Assembly: GCA_959347315.1 (NCBI GenBank)
Contig: OY365814.1
Coordinates: forward strand, 2,593,661-2,657,660
Length of the DNA stretch: 64,000 nucleotides
Reading direction: 5' to 3'
Origin: Bimastos eiseni
Lineage: Eukaryota > Annelida > Clitellata > Crassiclitellata > Lumbricidae
The notes under the pieces are model-generated. The model saw nothing but the letters and a program-made list of their open reading frames with translations. It was not told the origin of the DNA and made no database searches. Of this stretch, positions 1 through 11,315 are shown in pieces (the first letter of the stretch is position 1; each line of letters begins with the position of its first letter). The position numbers and the translations under genes are program-made.

Positions 1-408
1 TCACCAAAACTAGAAAACATGAAATCACACTGTGCTTCAACTGCAGCAAGATCAATTTCGCCAAAAACGTTGTGTTTCTTAATAATTAAAGTATATTTCT
101 GCACCCTATAAGTTAGCGATATGCACTCTCGGATGCACAAAAAAGCCTCTAACATCGCTCATAAACAAAAACCTACAAAATCATTGTAAATAGTGGTAGC
201 TCAAAGTGTGGCTATATCAGGTGTTAATCTGCATTATTTTCTGATTCCAAATATGAAATTTTATGCTTGCAGGTCAAAACTTAACAATGTTATGCTAAGC
301 GGCCGAAGTATAAGAGAAATTCGAAAGTATTAAATCAATGCCAATTCGGCGCTGTGTACCGCGAATATTTTTTTTGCAATTGTAACGGTTCAGGGGTACA
401 CCCACCTG
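1..408. other. Unassigned AT-rich sequence
   Basis: I see no open reading frame of interest, RNA gene or repeat in this stretch. It runs directly into a tandem repeat. Confidence 0.5.
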
Positions 409-414
409 GTGTCG

Positions 415-716
415 GCCTGCTGTAGTGTCTGCCTGTTGTGTACACCTGTCTACTGTGTTCTTTCTACTGTGGTATCTACCTGCTGTATAAGTCTATCTAC
501 TTATCTACTATCTACTGTAGTCTATCTACTATCTACTGTAGTCTATCTACTATCTACTGTAGATATCTACTATCTACTGTCTCCTGTATCCTATCTACTG
601 TGTGTTATCTACTATCTACTGTGTAGTCTCTACTGTCTACTGTCTCCTATCTACTGTGTAGTCTCTACTGTCTACTGTCTCCTATCTACTGTATATCATC
701 TACTATCTACAGCAAA
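415..716. repeat. Minisatellite of TATCTACTGT-type units
   Basis: Imperfect head-to-tail units built from ctatctactgt(ag) fill this stretch. Overlapping open frames (about 103 and 62 residues, rich in Leu, Tyr and Ser) are by-products of the repeat rather than genes, because the same repeat is open in more than one frame. Confidence 0.85.
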
Positions 717-720
717 TTAG

Positions 721-727
721 TATAAAA
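721..727 (+). promoter_or_regulatory. TATA-box-like TATAAAA
   Basis: A perfect TATAAAA sits just after the minisatellite and is followed by a purine-rich stretch (ggagagg). It could be a core promoter of a mobile element or chance. No gene with a clear start follows, so confidence is low. Confidence 0.15.
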
Positions 728-744
728 GGAGAGGTCGTATGATC

Positions 745-962
745 GTGGTCGTCGCCTGGGAATCGTCGTCGTCGTCGTCGTCTGGAGATCGTCATCGGGA
801 AGCCTTGAAGATTCGGCTTCGGCCTTGCAGTCTCGGCCCCTAGGAAGCACGAATAGTCATCGTGGCTTGCGATAGTCGTCGTGGATATAGTCGTCGTCGA
901 TTTGCGATAGTCGCCGTCAGCCATTGACGTAACATAGTAGTCGCCGTCAGCCATTGACGTAG
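745..962. repeat. GTC/GTCGCC-rich tandem repeat
   Basis: A (gtc)n run is followed by related gatagtcgtcgtgg units. The 20 bases at 911-930 recur exactly at 941-960 (tcgccgtcagccattgacgt), giving a 30-bp period. Confidence 0.8.
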
Positions 963-1859
963 CGTTGCAGTTACTCGTTAGTTATCAACGTAGGGCGTAC
1001 TGAGGAGGTGAGATACGGACTGTTTCCGAATGGGCGCTACAGAAGTATTGTTTTCCGTTGTACATTAAAAGAGGATTATCGAACAAGCGTGTCTTATTCC
1101 AAGCGTCATCCAGAAAGGAGCTATTTAAACCTTAAATGGTCAGTCTTCAGCAAACCACTGAAGCCTTACTCAGCGGACTGCAACTCGAACTACCCCCATA
1201 TCGGACGGGGCTGCAAGTCGTCATCCTGGTCACTGTCGAATAGGCCCCGTTCCGTTACACAATCATTGTTTCCGGTTACATGTGTGGATATATAAACTAT
1301 ACAAGGCTGTTTATTTTTGATGATAATTGTTGTATTTTTAACTTAAGATCTAACATTTATTGTTTATGGTGTGCTAGCATAGCTTTCGTGTTTTTTTAAA
1401 AGATTCTTTTGTGATTTGTCACAATTACTTCAGTGATGATACCAGCGAGAAGTTTGTCCCAGTTATGACCATACTTAGCGGGGGCCTAGACACCCAGTCA
1501 TTTCAAGTTAGCACAACTAACTCCTCATCGACAGATTAGGCACTACTTGATCTGGCTTTCAGGATGTAAACCAACAAATCAGACTTTGTACAGGAGTGAA
1601 GGGAAATTGAGACGATTCATAACGAAACAATTCCTCTAATCCCATCGCTGCTGTCCAATACAAGTAAAACTTGCCTATAAAGTTTTGAGTGATTTTTGTA
1701 GTGTTGCATATTCATCGTTTATTGCTGTCTTCCTCTGCATTTTTTCTCGTGAAACAATAATAAGTCGTTTCACTTAATGATTGTCGTAAGAAGTTATTGA
1801 TTTGACTCAAGCACACTCTTCCTGTAGTTGTTGTACTGGTTTTCTCCCGTCGACTCGAG
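963..1859. other. No supported gene
   Basis: One 95-residue open frame (1008-1295) without recognisable motifs lies here. The rest is AT-rich sequence with short frames only. Part of 1440-1860 could be further 5' sequence of the decayed gene that follows, but I could not identify conserved motifs in it. Confidence 0.4.
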
Positions 1860-2812
1860 TTCATGGACAGAAAGTTATTGATGGTGCAGTTCTGATACAT
1901 TCTGTTCCTTGTTTAAGTATCCAAGGCATAGCAAGGCATTTCTCATTCCTGTCGGAAAAGATTTCTACAGAAACATTCCCTGATCAAAGGGATGTATAAA
2001 TAACCGCAAGTGATGAAGTCCTTCAAGTAGGAAACAATCCTCCAATGGAGCGATGCAACCATTAAGAAGCTGACACACATGTTTTAGTACATCTATTGCA
2101 TGTAGAGCAAACACGGTCAATTGGGATGATCCATACGGGAGATACCGATGTTGTCATAATCTTGTTGAGTAACTACCATCATAATTATTAAGGCTATGAA
2201 TCCTGATGCTGAAATCTGGGTATCGTTCAGAGCGGGAAGGACAACAGTACTCGAATGATCTCCCTGAACACCGTCGTCTCAAACCTCGCAACAACAACCT
2301 GTAGAGCAATTGCTCTCTTCAATTCATTCACAAGATCAGACAGCACGTCATATTTCAAGTTCAAAGGTCAGCGATACTGCTGCAAATTGATGGACGACGT
2401 GCCATCCCTATGGCAACAATGGAGGAATTTTAAACTGTCATAGACATGCCATTCCATATATCGACAAGACTGATAGATGCAGCAGCAATAATCGTCTGTA
2501 TTCCAGTGACTCCAAAGAAGAACATTGACCTCGTTGGAATGAAGGTGTTCTCACAGAAGCCTACAGCCGTGGAGAGAATTCTCCCTACAAATGATGCGTT
2601 AGATCAACATCTCAAGAGGAGTGTGTTCTAAGCGAGCATATTGACAGCAGCTCATAGGTCCATGATGCCTTTCCCTTTTGGACCTCGTTGCCCCTTGCCA
2701 CGGATACATTCAACCTAGATGTGAAGTGCACAAGCACCTGCTGTCTCTGCAAGTACATGAAGGCCAAACTGAAGTGCGCGCGTCTTTGCAAGTGTACATG
2801 TGCAAAGTAGCA
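1860..2812 (+). pseudogene. Decayed Cys-tailed invertebrate mobile-element-associated protein
   Basis: Short blocks in different frames, all on the plus strand and in family order, spell conserved signatures of a large uncharacterised protein family common in cnidarian, mollusc and echinoderm genomes: KVIDGAVLIHSV near 1872, EADTHVLVHLLHVE near 2070, GDTDVVII near 2140, EIWVSF, then ALFNSFTRSDSTSYFKFKG at about 2318, VGMKVFSQKP and ALDQHLKRSVF near 2540-2630, and a Cys-rich C-terminus (CLCKYMKAKLKCARLCKC, near 2740). The spaced acidic residues (EADT, DTDVV, and normally TGCD) recall PIN/FEN-like nucleases; that is inference. At least three frameshifts or stops make it a relic. No function can be assigned beyond family likeness. 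Confidence 0.55.
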
Positions 2813-3350
2813 AGACAAAAACAACTTGTAATGCTTACCTGTAATATTATGTGAGTTCTATTTGCTCTTAAAGCTGATAATTGAGCAAGTGTATTATGAT
2901 CCTTTATTTTCTTTAGTAACGAGTATGCTAATAATGGCACCATCGTTCCTTTTATGCCTAATAAGTTTTTTTTATTACCTGCAAATACTGATTGTGAATC
3001 CATGCATGCCAAAAATATATTCAAGTGAGACAAACACGTCAACGTTTCCATATTTCGCATAACCATTCTCCCCAATATATCTGCGTAGACTCGCCAATAA
3101 TGGCATCAACTTGGTGTATCACCTGCAAATACTGATTCTAAATCCATGCATATCAAATATGTTCAAATTGGACCGACTAGCCAAAAGTTATAGCAGTTTC
3201 CATGCTTAGCCTAAGCCAAATTCCTGTATTTCTGTGTAGATGAGCAAATAATGGCAACATTTTTGAATTTATGGGCAGTACACATGTTGTATCACATGCA
3301 AATACTGATTCTGAATCAAGTTTCTAAACCAACCATATCACTTTTTTGCA
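2813..3350. repeat. Diverged tandem repeat of about 140-175 bp, three copies
   Basis: The phrase gcaaatactgatt(g/c)tgaatc recurs at about 2981, 3124 and 3298, and taatggca at about 2931, 3099 and 3250, in the same order. This marks three diverged head-to-tail copies. Open frames over this stretch are short and differ between copies, so it is unlikely to be coding. Confidence 0.6.
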
Positions 3351-3956
3351 TTTTGATCCATATAATTTCGGATGCACACAACTACTTAGTGAAGTTTAGG
3401 CCTATATTTGTTCTTTTGATAAATTTTTAATGGTATTTTATATTTTGACTCACTGAAATAGTCAGATCAACCTTATCCAACAGCATAAGATAAGCCAACT
3501 CTAGGGTGACCCTTGTCTGGGGAACTTAGACCCAATACAATTAATTTATCTGTTATTTTCTGCCTAACTTTGTTTTTTCTCTTGAATTAAATTTAAAGCG
3601 TGGTTATGGACATGGTCACTTAAGATTTCGGCGATTATGCGTACGGATGCGTATTACGGGGAGGGGTTTAGAAAAGTGTGTACGTAAGCAGATAATGGGA
3701 TGTTGTGTAGTGTATAGGCCTACTTACGCAAAAATAACTATTATATATGCCGTCGGCCGTAGTAGGTCGGCTGAGACAAATCCAGACAAATCCACGCCGA
3801 TATAGGCTGACAGACGCAAAGTGTCAGCAGGACCATATCACAGCGCCCATGTACAGTTCATGGAGCGGTAACCCTTAACGTCAAAGGCGTCGGACATGTC
3901 TGCAGGATATGCGTGTGTGTGCTGCAGTTAGTTTGTCTTAGAGACAGACAAACAAC

Positions 3957-3957
<1 letters not shown>
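3351..3957. other. Non-coding stretch with a MITE-like patch
   Basis: No gene seen. Around 3635-3700 the phrase tacggatgcgtattacggggaggggttt resembles the inside of the inverted-repeat element at 54.88-55.38 kb (ttacggatgcgtatggtggggg), so this may be a fragment of the same MITE family. Confidence 0.3.

Positions 3958-4032
<75 letters not shown>
3958..4032. repeat. (GA)n microsatellite
   Basis: About 37 GA dinucleotides run with a single interruption (gaagag). Confidence 0.97.
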
Positions 4033-4035
<3 letters not shown>

Positions 4036-5239
4036 CAAAGACAGGCTCTTCTTTAAAAATTTATGAAGAAAGATGAAACCAAATGTCGGTAAGAAATAAA
4101 AATAAAATAATATAAATCGTCCATCTGGTGTGAATTACCTGCCAATCGCTTAAACCTTACACAACGAGTTCCAGTAAGATTCTATAACCTTAATAATGCT
4201 AGGTCTATGCCCACATCTGATTTAATGCAGCGCTCGTGAATAAGCTCGTTCATTACGCCTAGCTTTCAAGTTGTGTTTTAGAAGTTTAGATATTAAGATT
4301 ATTTTAGCTTATAAAATAACGTATTACTGTTTTGTAATGACTACGACGATGGTGAAATTATATCCGGCTGAAGTAGGGCTTCGACCACTGGAATAACCCA
4401 TGTCTGGGTTATTTTGGCGTCATGAATGGTTGCAGCAAAACGACCTCATATATTTGTCGGGCATAATACATTAAGGGTGCGTTTTACGATCAGTTTCGCA
4501 GCGGAAGAGGTATCTTCGCAATCGTAGTTATAATTAAAAACATATCTTTAGCACCCACAAAGCGATAGTGAAATAGGACGGGCTAAGAATAGAATTCATG
4601 ATTAAGAAAAGCAATGTTTTCAGTAGTATGCCATTTCCCGGTTTGGTGCCAGTGTCCATTGGTTTTATCTCAATGAAAAAATAAATAAAAATAAAATAAA
4701 ATTTACTTTGGAGAAGTGCATAATAAAAAATTATTTTCCAATTGAACAAATCAGCTCGTTGTATAATTATGTACCTGCATGATGCCAAGACTAGGAGCAG
4801 ATAATAAGTGTGCTTGGATACTGCATGGGATGACAACCACTAACCCTTGTAATCGAAATTGTTAAGAGGAGTACTGCCACTATCATAGTTATCTAGTAAA
4901 AAGAGGGGGTGGACTAGAGGCGTGTTCGGTGTATGGCATAGGGACCAGACCCACACTAACATGGTGTACTGGGTGCGGATATCACAGGCTACATTGTTTA
5001 CTGCGATATAGAGACCCAGATCGTAAGATCAAAGACGATTGGCTGAGACTGAGACGGATCGAAGTGAATTAATAACTGCTTTCCAATTGAACAAATAAGC
5101 TAGATACAAGTATGCTAAATAGTGTTATCATGAATACTGCTTCCAGCGAATTATCAGGGTTGCCTAGAGACGGTGTGATAACGGCTGCGGAGTATACGGA
5201 TGGGTTGGCTGCACTTCGTGGTGGGCCAAAACTGCTGAT
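4033..5239. other. No gene recognised; possible flank of the Polinton
   Basis: A 100-residue antisense frame (4534-4836) has no recognisable motif. The phrase tccaattgaacaaat(c/a)agct occurs at 4738 and again at 5082, a short direct repeat. I looked for long terminal inverted repeats matching 17.6-19.3 kb and did not find a convincing pair, so the left edge of the neighbouring element is not fixed. Confidence 0.35.
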
Positions 5240-6157
5240 GTGGCGCCACCACCTCCATCTGCTGTGAGACCCCATACAGACCAACCAACTCCTCCAGCGG
5301 CGACTGTGGCTTGCCAAACTAGACAAAATATAGAAAAAGCGCCAGCACTACGACCTCCCCCTCCTGCGGCAGCTGCTCACCCGTCGAGAGATCGACATCA
5401 TTCTGACAAAATAAGACCACAATCGACATCACTCGTCAGAAGGCCGCCATGTAGAGCACCAGCGCGAATTCCAAGCACGTCAACATGAGTAGCCCCAACG
5501 CCTGCTTCTAGAAGGCAAGTGCCAGTGCCAGCGCCAGCGCCAAGAATGAGTAAAATTCCAGTGCCAACACCAAGAAGGAGCAAAATTCCCGTTCGGACCC
5601 CAAGAGCGAGCATTGCCCCAGTCCCCACGAGTAGAGCTGTACCAAAACTAGAAGTTCACAAGGAATTTAGAGGTGGAGACCTATTAGACTATCGAGCAAT
5701 ATTACAAAATGGTCCCTGTGACGCGCGTCACTCTGGACGATGGCGCTATATAAAAGTCATCGATCGACAGCATAAGCGTAGGAGGACGACGGATGAGAAT
5801 GTCTACCTGACACATGAGATGGGAGACATCTATGGGCTTCACCTGAAGCAGAAGGCTTCAATACAGACGACGAGGATTATGCGAGGATCATCGGGGTGTC
5901 AAACAACGAAACCCGACACGGCGAGGCAGATGTCAGAGACGACTGTCCCTTCCATCTCTACGACCCACAGACAAGAAATTCATGAATCCGTGAAAGATTG
6001 GCTCTGGACCGGCTGGTTGACACGAATCATGAATAGGGGACAATTCCGATACAAATGGCGCAACCCACTAGGCGGTATAACGATAATAATGAAATTTGAC
6101 CTCTGGGACCTGTTACCCGTCTATGACACTGACCAGGCCCAGTCATACAGCCGCTAG
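5240..6157 (+). pseudogene. Pro/Arg-rich hypothetical protein split by one stop
   Basis: Two open stretches, 5240-5488 and 5519-6157, share one frame and are divided by a single TGA at 5486-5488, so they were probably one protein of about 305 residues. The N-terminal third is rich in Pro and Ala. Near the middle is a short repeat of the form P-V-P-T-P-R-x-S-K-I (three diverged copies around 5530-5620). The remainder has no recognisable domain. It sits directly upstream of the Polinton polymerase and reads the same way, so it may be an element gene, but I cannot name it. A chance frame is possible, though the length and composition argue against that. Confidence 0.45.
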
Positions 6158-6488
6158 TCAAACAGTAACTGGACGCCCCTAGGAATCTGACGTTACGCTA
6201 GGGACGCCAAGACCCGACCAACCAGGGTTTAGTAAGGGTTTCTGCAGGTGACCTGTCGTCCACTAGAGATACGAGTTTTGTGTTTGGGATGGCGGAGGAA
6301 ATCGCCTCTAGAAGGATTCATATAGCTTAGCAAGCAAGGAAACAGGAACTTGTTTTCGGAACTGGGGAAGACGCTGAGTCGTTCTGACGATGAGGGTAAA
6401 CAACGTAGTTGAGAACCCCGTCTCCAACGTAAACCAAGGAAAACATTTCTAAGGACACTAATAACTCCAGTAAGTGTAGATAGGATGA

Positions 6489-6521
<33 letters not shown>
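6489..6521. repeat. (TA)n microsatellite
   Basis: About fifteen TA units separate the Pro-rich ORF region from the polymerase gene. Confidence 0.95.
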
Positions 6522-6526
<5 letters not shown>

Positions 6527-6547
6527 TGTACATATTAAAATCATCAA

Positions 6548-8907
6548 GTGTGTCGTGTTGCTGAGCTTGGTGATAAAGGAAAGAACCAGCGGATGCTCTC
6601 GCCATCAAGAAGAAGGAGTGGCGAGAGTGTAACCCGCGACAGTCTCTCTATAGTGAAAGATCCGATAGTATTCTTGTCGGAAATGGAGGAAAGTACTCGT
6701 AAGATCCTGAAAAAGGACATAGCTAAACACAAGGGCATCAAATATTGACAGTGTTTAACAATCGAGTTTGAGAAGCTAGGAAAGATGATACGATAAAATC
6801 ATATTTTCGTACAAAAGCAAGGTCTCTGCTAGATTCAGGTAACCAAATAGAAGCGTTACGAGCGGACAGTGCAAACATTCGCAGACAGATCGAGAGCTTC
6901 ACACAATTGGGATAAGGCTTGGTTGTTCACAGAATTGTAGCTTTGGATATCAACCATTTCGTGGAAACATTTACTTTAAGATTCCGAAAAATATTCCACC
7001 CAGATCAGTCATAAATGTTGAAAGTAAAGATAATCGCTGCTTCGAATGGTCAATTTAATCAGCAATTTATCCAGCAGATCAAAACCGACACTGAACCAGT
7101 AAATATCAGGATCATCTAGACGAGTTGATGTTCGATGGACTGTGGTTCCCAATTCGAGTCACCGACATCACTAAATTCGAAAAGTTGAATCTAATCATAT
7201 CGGTGAACGTGTTCGGATGGGAGGAGAATCATCTGTACCCAATTCGAATTTCAAAAGAAACCAAAAGAGAAGATAATAATCTGTTTGTAGACAATGATGG
7301 AAACAAGCACTACATGGCAAGAATGATAAACAGAACTAGCAAACACAAAGCCAAGACTTACCCATGTCGCAACTGTCTTCTCGTATTCTCTACACTACAT
7401 CTGCTTGACAAACATACCTCGTATTGTCTTGGAACCGGTCACAAATCAAAGAGAATTGAGATGCCAGAAGAAGGTTAAATATCCTAAAATTTCAGATCTA
7501 TCATAAACAGATGTTGGCTCCAACCATAATCATTGCTGATTTCGTGGCGTACAACACGCCGGTCGAAGAAGAAGCGGATGTGAATACCAGACTTATCGCG
7601 GAGCAAAAGGCAAACAGTTCCTGTCATGTGGTCGTTCGTAGTGAAGGACAATCCGACGATCCAGTCGTCTATCGAGGAGAAAAACAAGTCGAGAAATTTC
7701 TAGAATGTATGAAGACGGAATCGTGTAAAATCAAACGAATACTACAGAATGTGGTTAGCATGGAAATGACTGAAAGCGACTACACAGATTATATAAATTC
7801 AACTAACTGCTACATCTGTGAGAAAGACCTTAACGGAGATAAGGTTCGAGTCCACGACCACCTCACTGGCAAATATACAGGTGCGGCCCATAACGAGTGC
7901 AACTTGAAACTGAGAATATTTCCAAAACACTGTGAGATCCCTGTCGTCTTCCACAACCTTCGGAATTTTGATAGTCATCTGATCATGCAAGCGATCGGAA
8001 ATTCTCAGGCAAAATTTGAAAAAATTTCGTGTATTCCCAGCAACATGGAAAAGTACATGTCCTTCTCTGTAGACAATCTTTAGTTCATCGACAGTCTACA
8101 GTTCATGAACTCCTCCCTAGATAAACTAGCTGAAAATTTATCGTTGAAAAACTCGAAAATCACTGGCAAAAGCAACAACAGTGAGAACATCGAACTTCTG
8201 AGATGAAAAGGGCCTTACCCTTATGATTATGCCAATTGTCCACAACGCTTCGAAGAAACGCAGCTTCCGCCATAAAACAGGCTTTCTGTAGTAAGTTGTC
8301 AAGAGAACACTACATATCTCAGATTCTGATTACGAATACGCTCAGAGAGTGTGGAATATTTGCGCTTGTGAAACGTTTGGAGATTACCACGACTTATATC
8401 TCAAGGCGGATGTGCTACTTCTAGCAGGCGCGTTTCAGACATTTAGAGAACCTCGATGGAGCACCACAAGTTACATCCAGCAAACTACCTGTCGGCGCCT
8501 GGGCTTGGGTGGGACGCCATGCTAAAAATTACAATGGTCGAACGAATAACAAGGTTTTTGGAAAGTTCAAGGACGAATTTGACGGAGTGCCAACAGCGGA
8601 ATTCGTGGGACTAAGACCTAAGATGTACTCGATCCTCGTATCGAACAACAAAAACACTCGAAAGGAAAAAGGCCTTCAGAAAGCAGTAGTAAAGAAAAAT
8701 CTTAAACACGATTTATACAAGGAGTCGTTATTCGAGCGAAAGCAGTTCAAGCACGAACAGACCCTAATTCGAAGCATTGGACATGAGATTGGGGTGCACC
8801 AGCAGAATAAGATATCTCTATCTCCTATGGATACTAAGAAGTGGATATGTCTCGACGGAATCACAACAGGGGCATACGGACATTATAAGATCCAAGATGG
8901 AAATTGA
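6548..8907 (+). pseudogene. Protein-primed DNA polymerase B (Polinton type), palm deleted
   Basis: This gene would replicate the element from its ends. Conserved blocks run in order but in shifting frames: an N-terminal helix-rich part (6548-6950), a block near 6970-7060, a Cys2-His-Cys cluster (YPCRNC near 7364), then the exonuclease domain from 7511. Exo I reads IIIADFVAYNTP, where the expected DxE glutamate is Val at 7544-7546. A zinc-binding block follows (CYICEKDLNGDKVRVHDH, near 7809), and Exo II reads FHNLRNFDSH near 7951. Stops accumulate after 8083. Near 8505 the reading jumps to the C-terminal block (EFVGLRPKMYSI, near 8600), and the palm motifs A, B and C are absent, so an internal deletion has removed the polymerase active site. 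Best judged a dead fragment. A stop at 8905-8907 lies 3 bp from the end of the opposing integrase. Confidence 0.85.
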
Positions 8908-8909
8908 CT

Positions 8910-9606
8910 TCATCGAAGTAGTCTACCATGAGGGAGCTCATTTCCCATAGGCACAACCAGTAGTTCCTCACGAACAAACCCACGACCAGGTCCATCCAAT
9001 AGATGATACAACGCTGGCTGGTCGTCCTGTTGGATGACTTGCGATATTATGTGAATGGTGAGGGACCAGTTAGGATATGTGGCCCACCTGCTGCCGCCCT
9101 CGAGTTCACCAGGTGCGTATAAAAAACGGACGAGAACATCGTATCCAAGAATAGGCTCATCCATTTCGTAAACACGAAGCGCTGGAAGGGAGGGTCTTTG
9201 CACCACGCTATCCGCCTTAATTGCGTCATCCGGTTTCATGCCATGCTTTCCGATCAAACGTGTAGGCTCGTTATTCAATGCATTCACCACATCGGGCAGC
9301 CGTCGTACCCATTCGACAGACCGCTTCTAGGAACCCCGTACTTGTAACTTTTACGACCAACTCTATCGTGAGGTGTAGAAACAATAAGTCGGCCTGGTGT
9401 ACGGCATGAGGAATCTCTTCGTCGAACATCACGCTTGGTATGTAGCGTGGCACGGGCAAATAAATCTGCCACACGGTCTGTTTCTTCAACCATTTGCGAG
9501 CGTCAGCCAAGGGAACCTTAGCGGCCGTTGCAAGTTTAATAACTGCAGCGTTACCTCGCCAGTACCCAATTTGGCTATAATATATTGCGGAGAGCTTTTT
9601 GTCCAT
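8910..9606 (-). pseudogene. Retroviral-type (c-integrase) Polinton integrase, core deleted
   Basis: The integrase inserts the element into host DNA. The N-terminal half (9606-9271) shows the zinc-binding/HTH region and ends in the start of the catalytic core with the first Asp (PHAVHQADLLFL). The C-terminal half (9290-8910) shows the DNA-binding tail, including FLYAPGELEGG and GFVREELLVVP. Between them the segment holding the second Asp and the Glu of the DDE triad is missing and the frame changes. The usual family length is about 300-350 residues; here about 230 codons remain. It converges with the polymerase gene with a 2-bp gap and lies just downstream of the PLA2-like gene on the same strand. 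Confidence 0.85.
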
Positions 9607-9620
9607 CTATTATGATATAG

Positions 9621-10083
9621 CTAATTTACTTTTTGATAGGTACACCCATCCCCAACCGCTACGGTTAGGATATCATCAGCACGGTTCCTTCCAGTCGTAT
9701 CTTTGTGCACCGCGTAAGCTACGTCGTGGTTGAGACACGCACGATCGAGCTGTGTAGTGTTGTGACAGTCTCTTGTCGAGTTTCGTAAAAGGTCCACAGT
9801 ACGAGTATTTGCCTGTGTTTACGAACGAACCTCCTGGAACATCTTCCGAAGGCGCTCCAGACAGAAGGCTCATGTGCATCTCGGGCAGGGGCAAAGCATT
9901 TAATGCTTTATTTAAGAGAGAACCACCACGTTTCGATTGAGCCAACAAGAACATACGTTTCCGCAGACAACACAGGTTCCAGTCTAGGCTGACCTTACGT
10001 TTCGTAGCACGGTTCTTGAAACATTTGACGTTTCTGTTACTCTTTTGCATTTTAGACAATACATTTTGAGCATTTATATACAA
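9621..10083 (-). pseudogene. PLA2-like (parvovirus VP1u-type) protein, one frameshift
   Basis: A phospholipase A2 fold of this type helps non-enveloped particles cross membranes. The first frame (10083 down to about 9775) contains the calcium-loop region YSYCGPFTKLDKRL. A frameshift follows, and another frame continues to the stop at 9621-9623 with the catalytic pair in ACLNHDVAY (His 9726-9728, Asp 9723-9725). The glycine usually found after YCGP is Phe here. A basic N-terminus precedes the domain. The gene lies head-to-head with the ATPase (about 50 bp apart), suggesting a shared promoter region. Family assignment is from motif order; activity is not expected because of the frameshift. Confidence 0.75.
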
Positions 10084-10132
10084 TCAGATCTCGTTGTTTC
10101 TAAAATGGAGATAACAAACTTTTATCTCGACG

Positions 10133-10772
10133 ATGCACAATCGCCTCATCATTATTATTGGCTCTTACCATCTAGCATACGATGCTTCGTTTGAGGACCA
10201 AGTGCGTGTGGAAAGACCAACTTGCTACTCAATCTACTTCTTAAGATGGGGTACATACGATCTGATCGAATGTACCTGTATTCAAAATTTCTGGAACAAG
10301 ATAAAATATCAATTTCTTCGTTATTGGGCAACAGAACTAGAGAAAGTGGCCGGAAAAGAGGTTGCATCGTTTCATTCGTCTTCCGACGATATAATTCCTG
10401 TTGAATCGCTGTGTAAGGATGCACGAAGTATTATGGTGTTTGACGATGTAATACTCGAAAAACAAGAACCAATCGAAAAAATATTTCACTATGGGGCGTC
10501 ACGGTGGAGCGGACTGCTTCTATCTGATTCAGAATTACTTCCGCATACCGAAACAGGCTATTTGCGATAATGCCAACCTCATCATCTTGTTTAACCAGGA
10601 CAGTAAAAATCTTAGAGCTATTCACGACACCTTCGTGTCAGGCGACATGCCATTAGACGAATTCCGCAGATTCTTCAGCGAATGTGCTGCCCAACCATAT
10701 GGTTTCACGGTCATCGACCTCACTTCAAAGGTGCTCGATGGAAAGTATCGATACGGGTTGGATCGCTTCTAG
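10133..10772 (+). pseudogene. A32/FtsK-HerA-like packaging ATPase, Walker A lost
   Basis: This enzyme would pump the genome into capsids. The first frame (10133-10570) has the strand that normally leads into Walker A (NRLIIIIG), but the GxxGxGK(S/T) loop is not there, and the sequence goes straight on to YHLAYD. Walker B is intact as SIMVFDDVI at about 10429-10455. A frameshift near 10490 moves the conserved C-terminal part (FYLIQNYFRIPKQ, then NLIILFNQD and VSGDM) to another frame ending at TAG 10770-10772. Loss of the P-loop plus the frameshift make it non-functional. Confidence 0.85.
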
Positions 10773-10794
10773 AAACCGATGACAGTCAGATAAA

Positions 10795-10905
10795 TACATG
10801 ATAAGACAACACATAAAGACACGATAGAGACACGATAAGGACAACATAAGGACGCAATAACGACACGATAAGGACATGATAAGGACACGATGTGGACAAA
10901 AGTAT
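10795..10905. repeat. Short tandem repeat ggacacgataa
   Basis: Roughly nine imperfect units of (g)gacacgataa/ggacatgataa lie between the ATPase and the next gene. Confidence 0.8.
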
Positions 10906-10974
10906 CATCATAACAACAGCGCGAGTCGTTGACGCAGGATTCTTTAGCCCGTAGGGAGCGGGTAAGACAGTGAT

Positions 10975-11309
10975 TGCAGGATGAGAAACTAGGTGAAGCC
11001 GATCTGCTATAAGACGCGACTAAGCTGTTTCAACCAAACGCAACAGCAACGGCTGATTCGCAGGCAATGACGGGGAAGGAGCTACAGAAAGTGACCAGTG
11101 TATTAGAACGCGTGCCATCAGAGATTCTAGCCGAAGCTAATTTTAACCCAATAAAAGCGCTATTTGCGGATACCAGACCAGTGATTGGGGCGCCCACACC
11201 CAAGGAAATCTTAATCGATGTCGATAAGAATATTGATGTCGATGTAATAGGAAAGCACGCTTTCGAACTACCCAGCGAACTCGATTTTGCTGAAATGGAA
11301 GAAATTTAA
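10975..11309 (+). pseudogene. Conserved Polinton-type hypothetical protein
   Basis: The open part 11067-11309 (80 residues) is acidic and ends in a run of Glu/Asp/Phe. The same frame continues upstream to about 10980 across a stop near 11010, with DATKLFQP-like sequence. It lies between the ATPase and capsid genes, the usual place for small element-specific proteins. No domain is recognised and no function is claimed. Confidence 0.45.
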
Positions 11310-11315
11310 ACAATC

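Noticed and set aside
409..720. 103- and 62-residue frames in the first minisatellite
   Set aside because: Products of the TATCTACTGT repeat, open in two frames.
1008..1295. 95-residue plus frame downstream of a TATA-like box
   Set aside because: No recognisable motif and no conserved block; it could be chance.
4738..5105. Short direct repeat tccaattgaacaaat as a possible Polinton terminal repeat
   Set aside because: Direct rather than inverted, only about 20 bp, and no inverted partner at the right edge.
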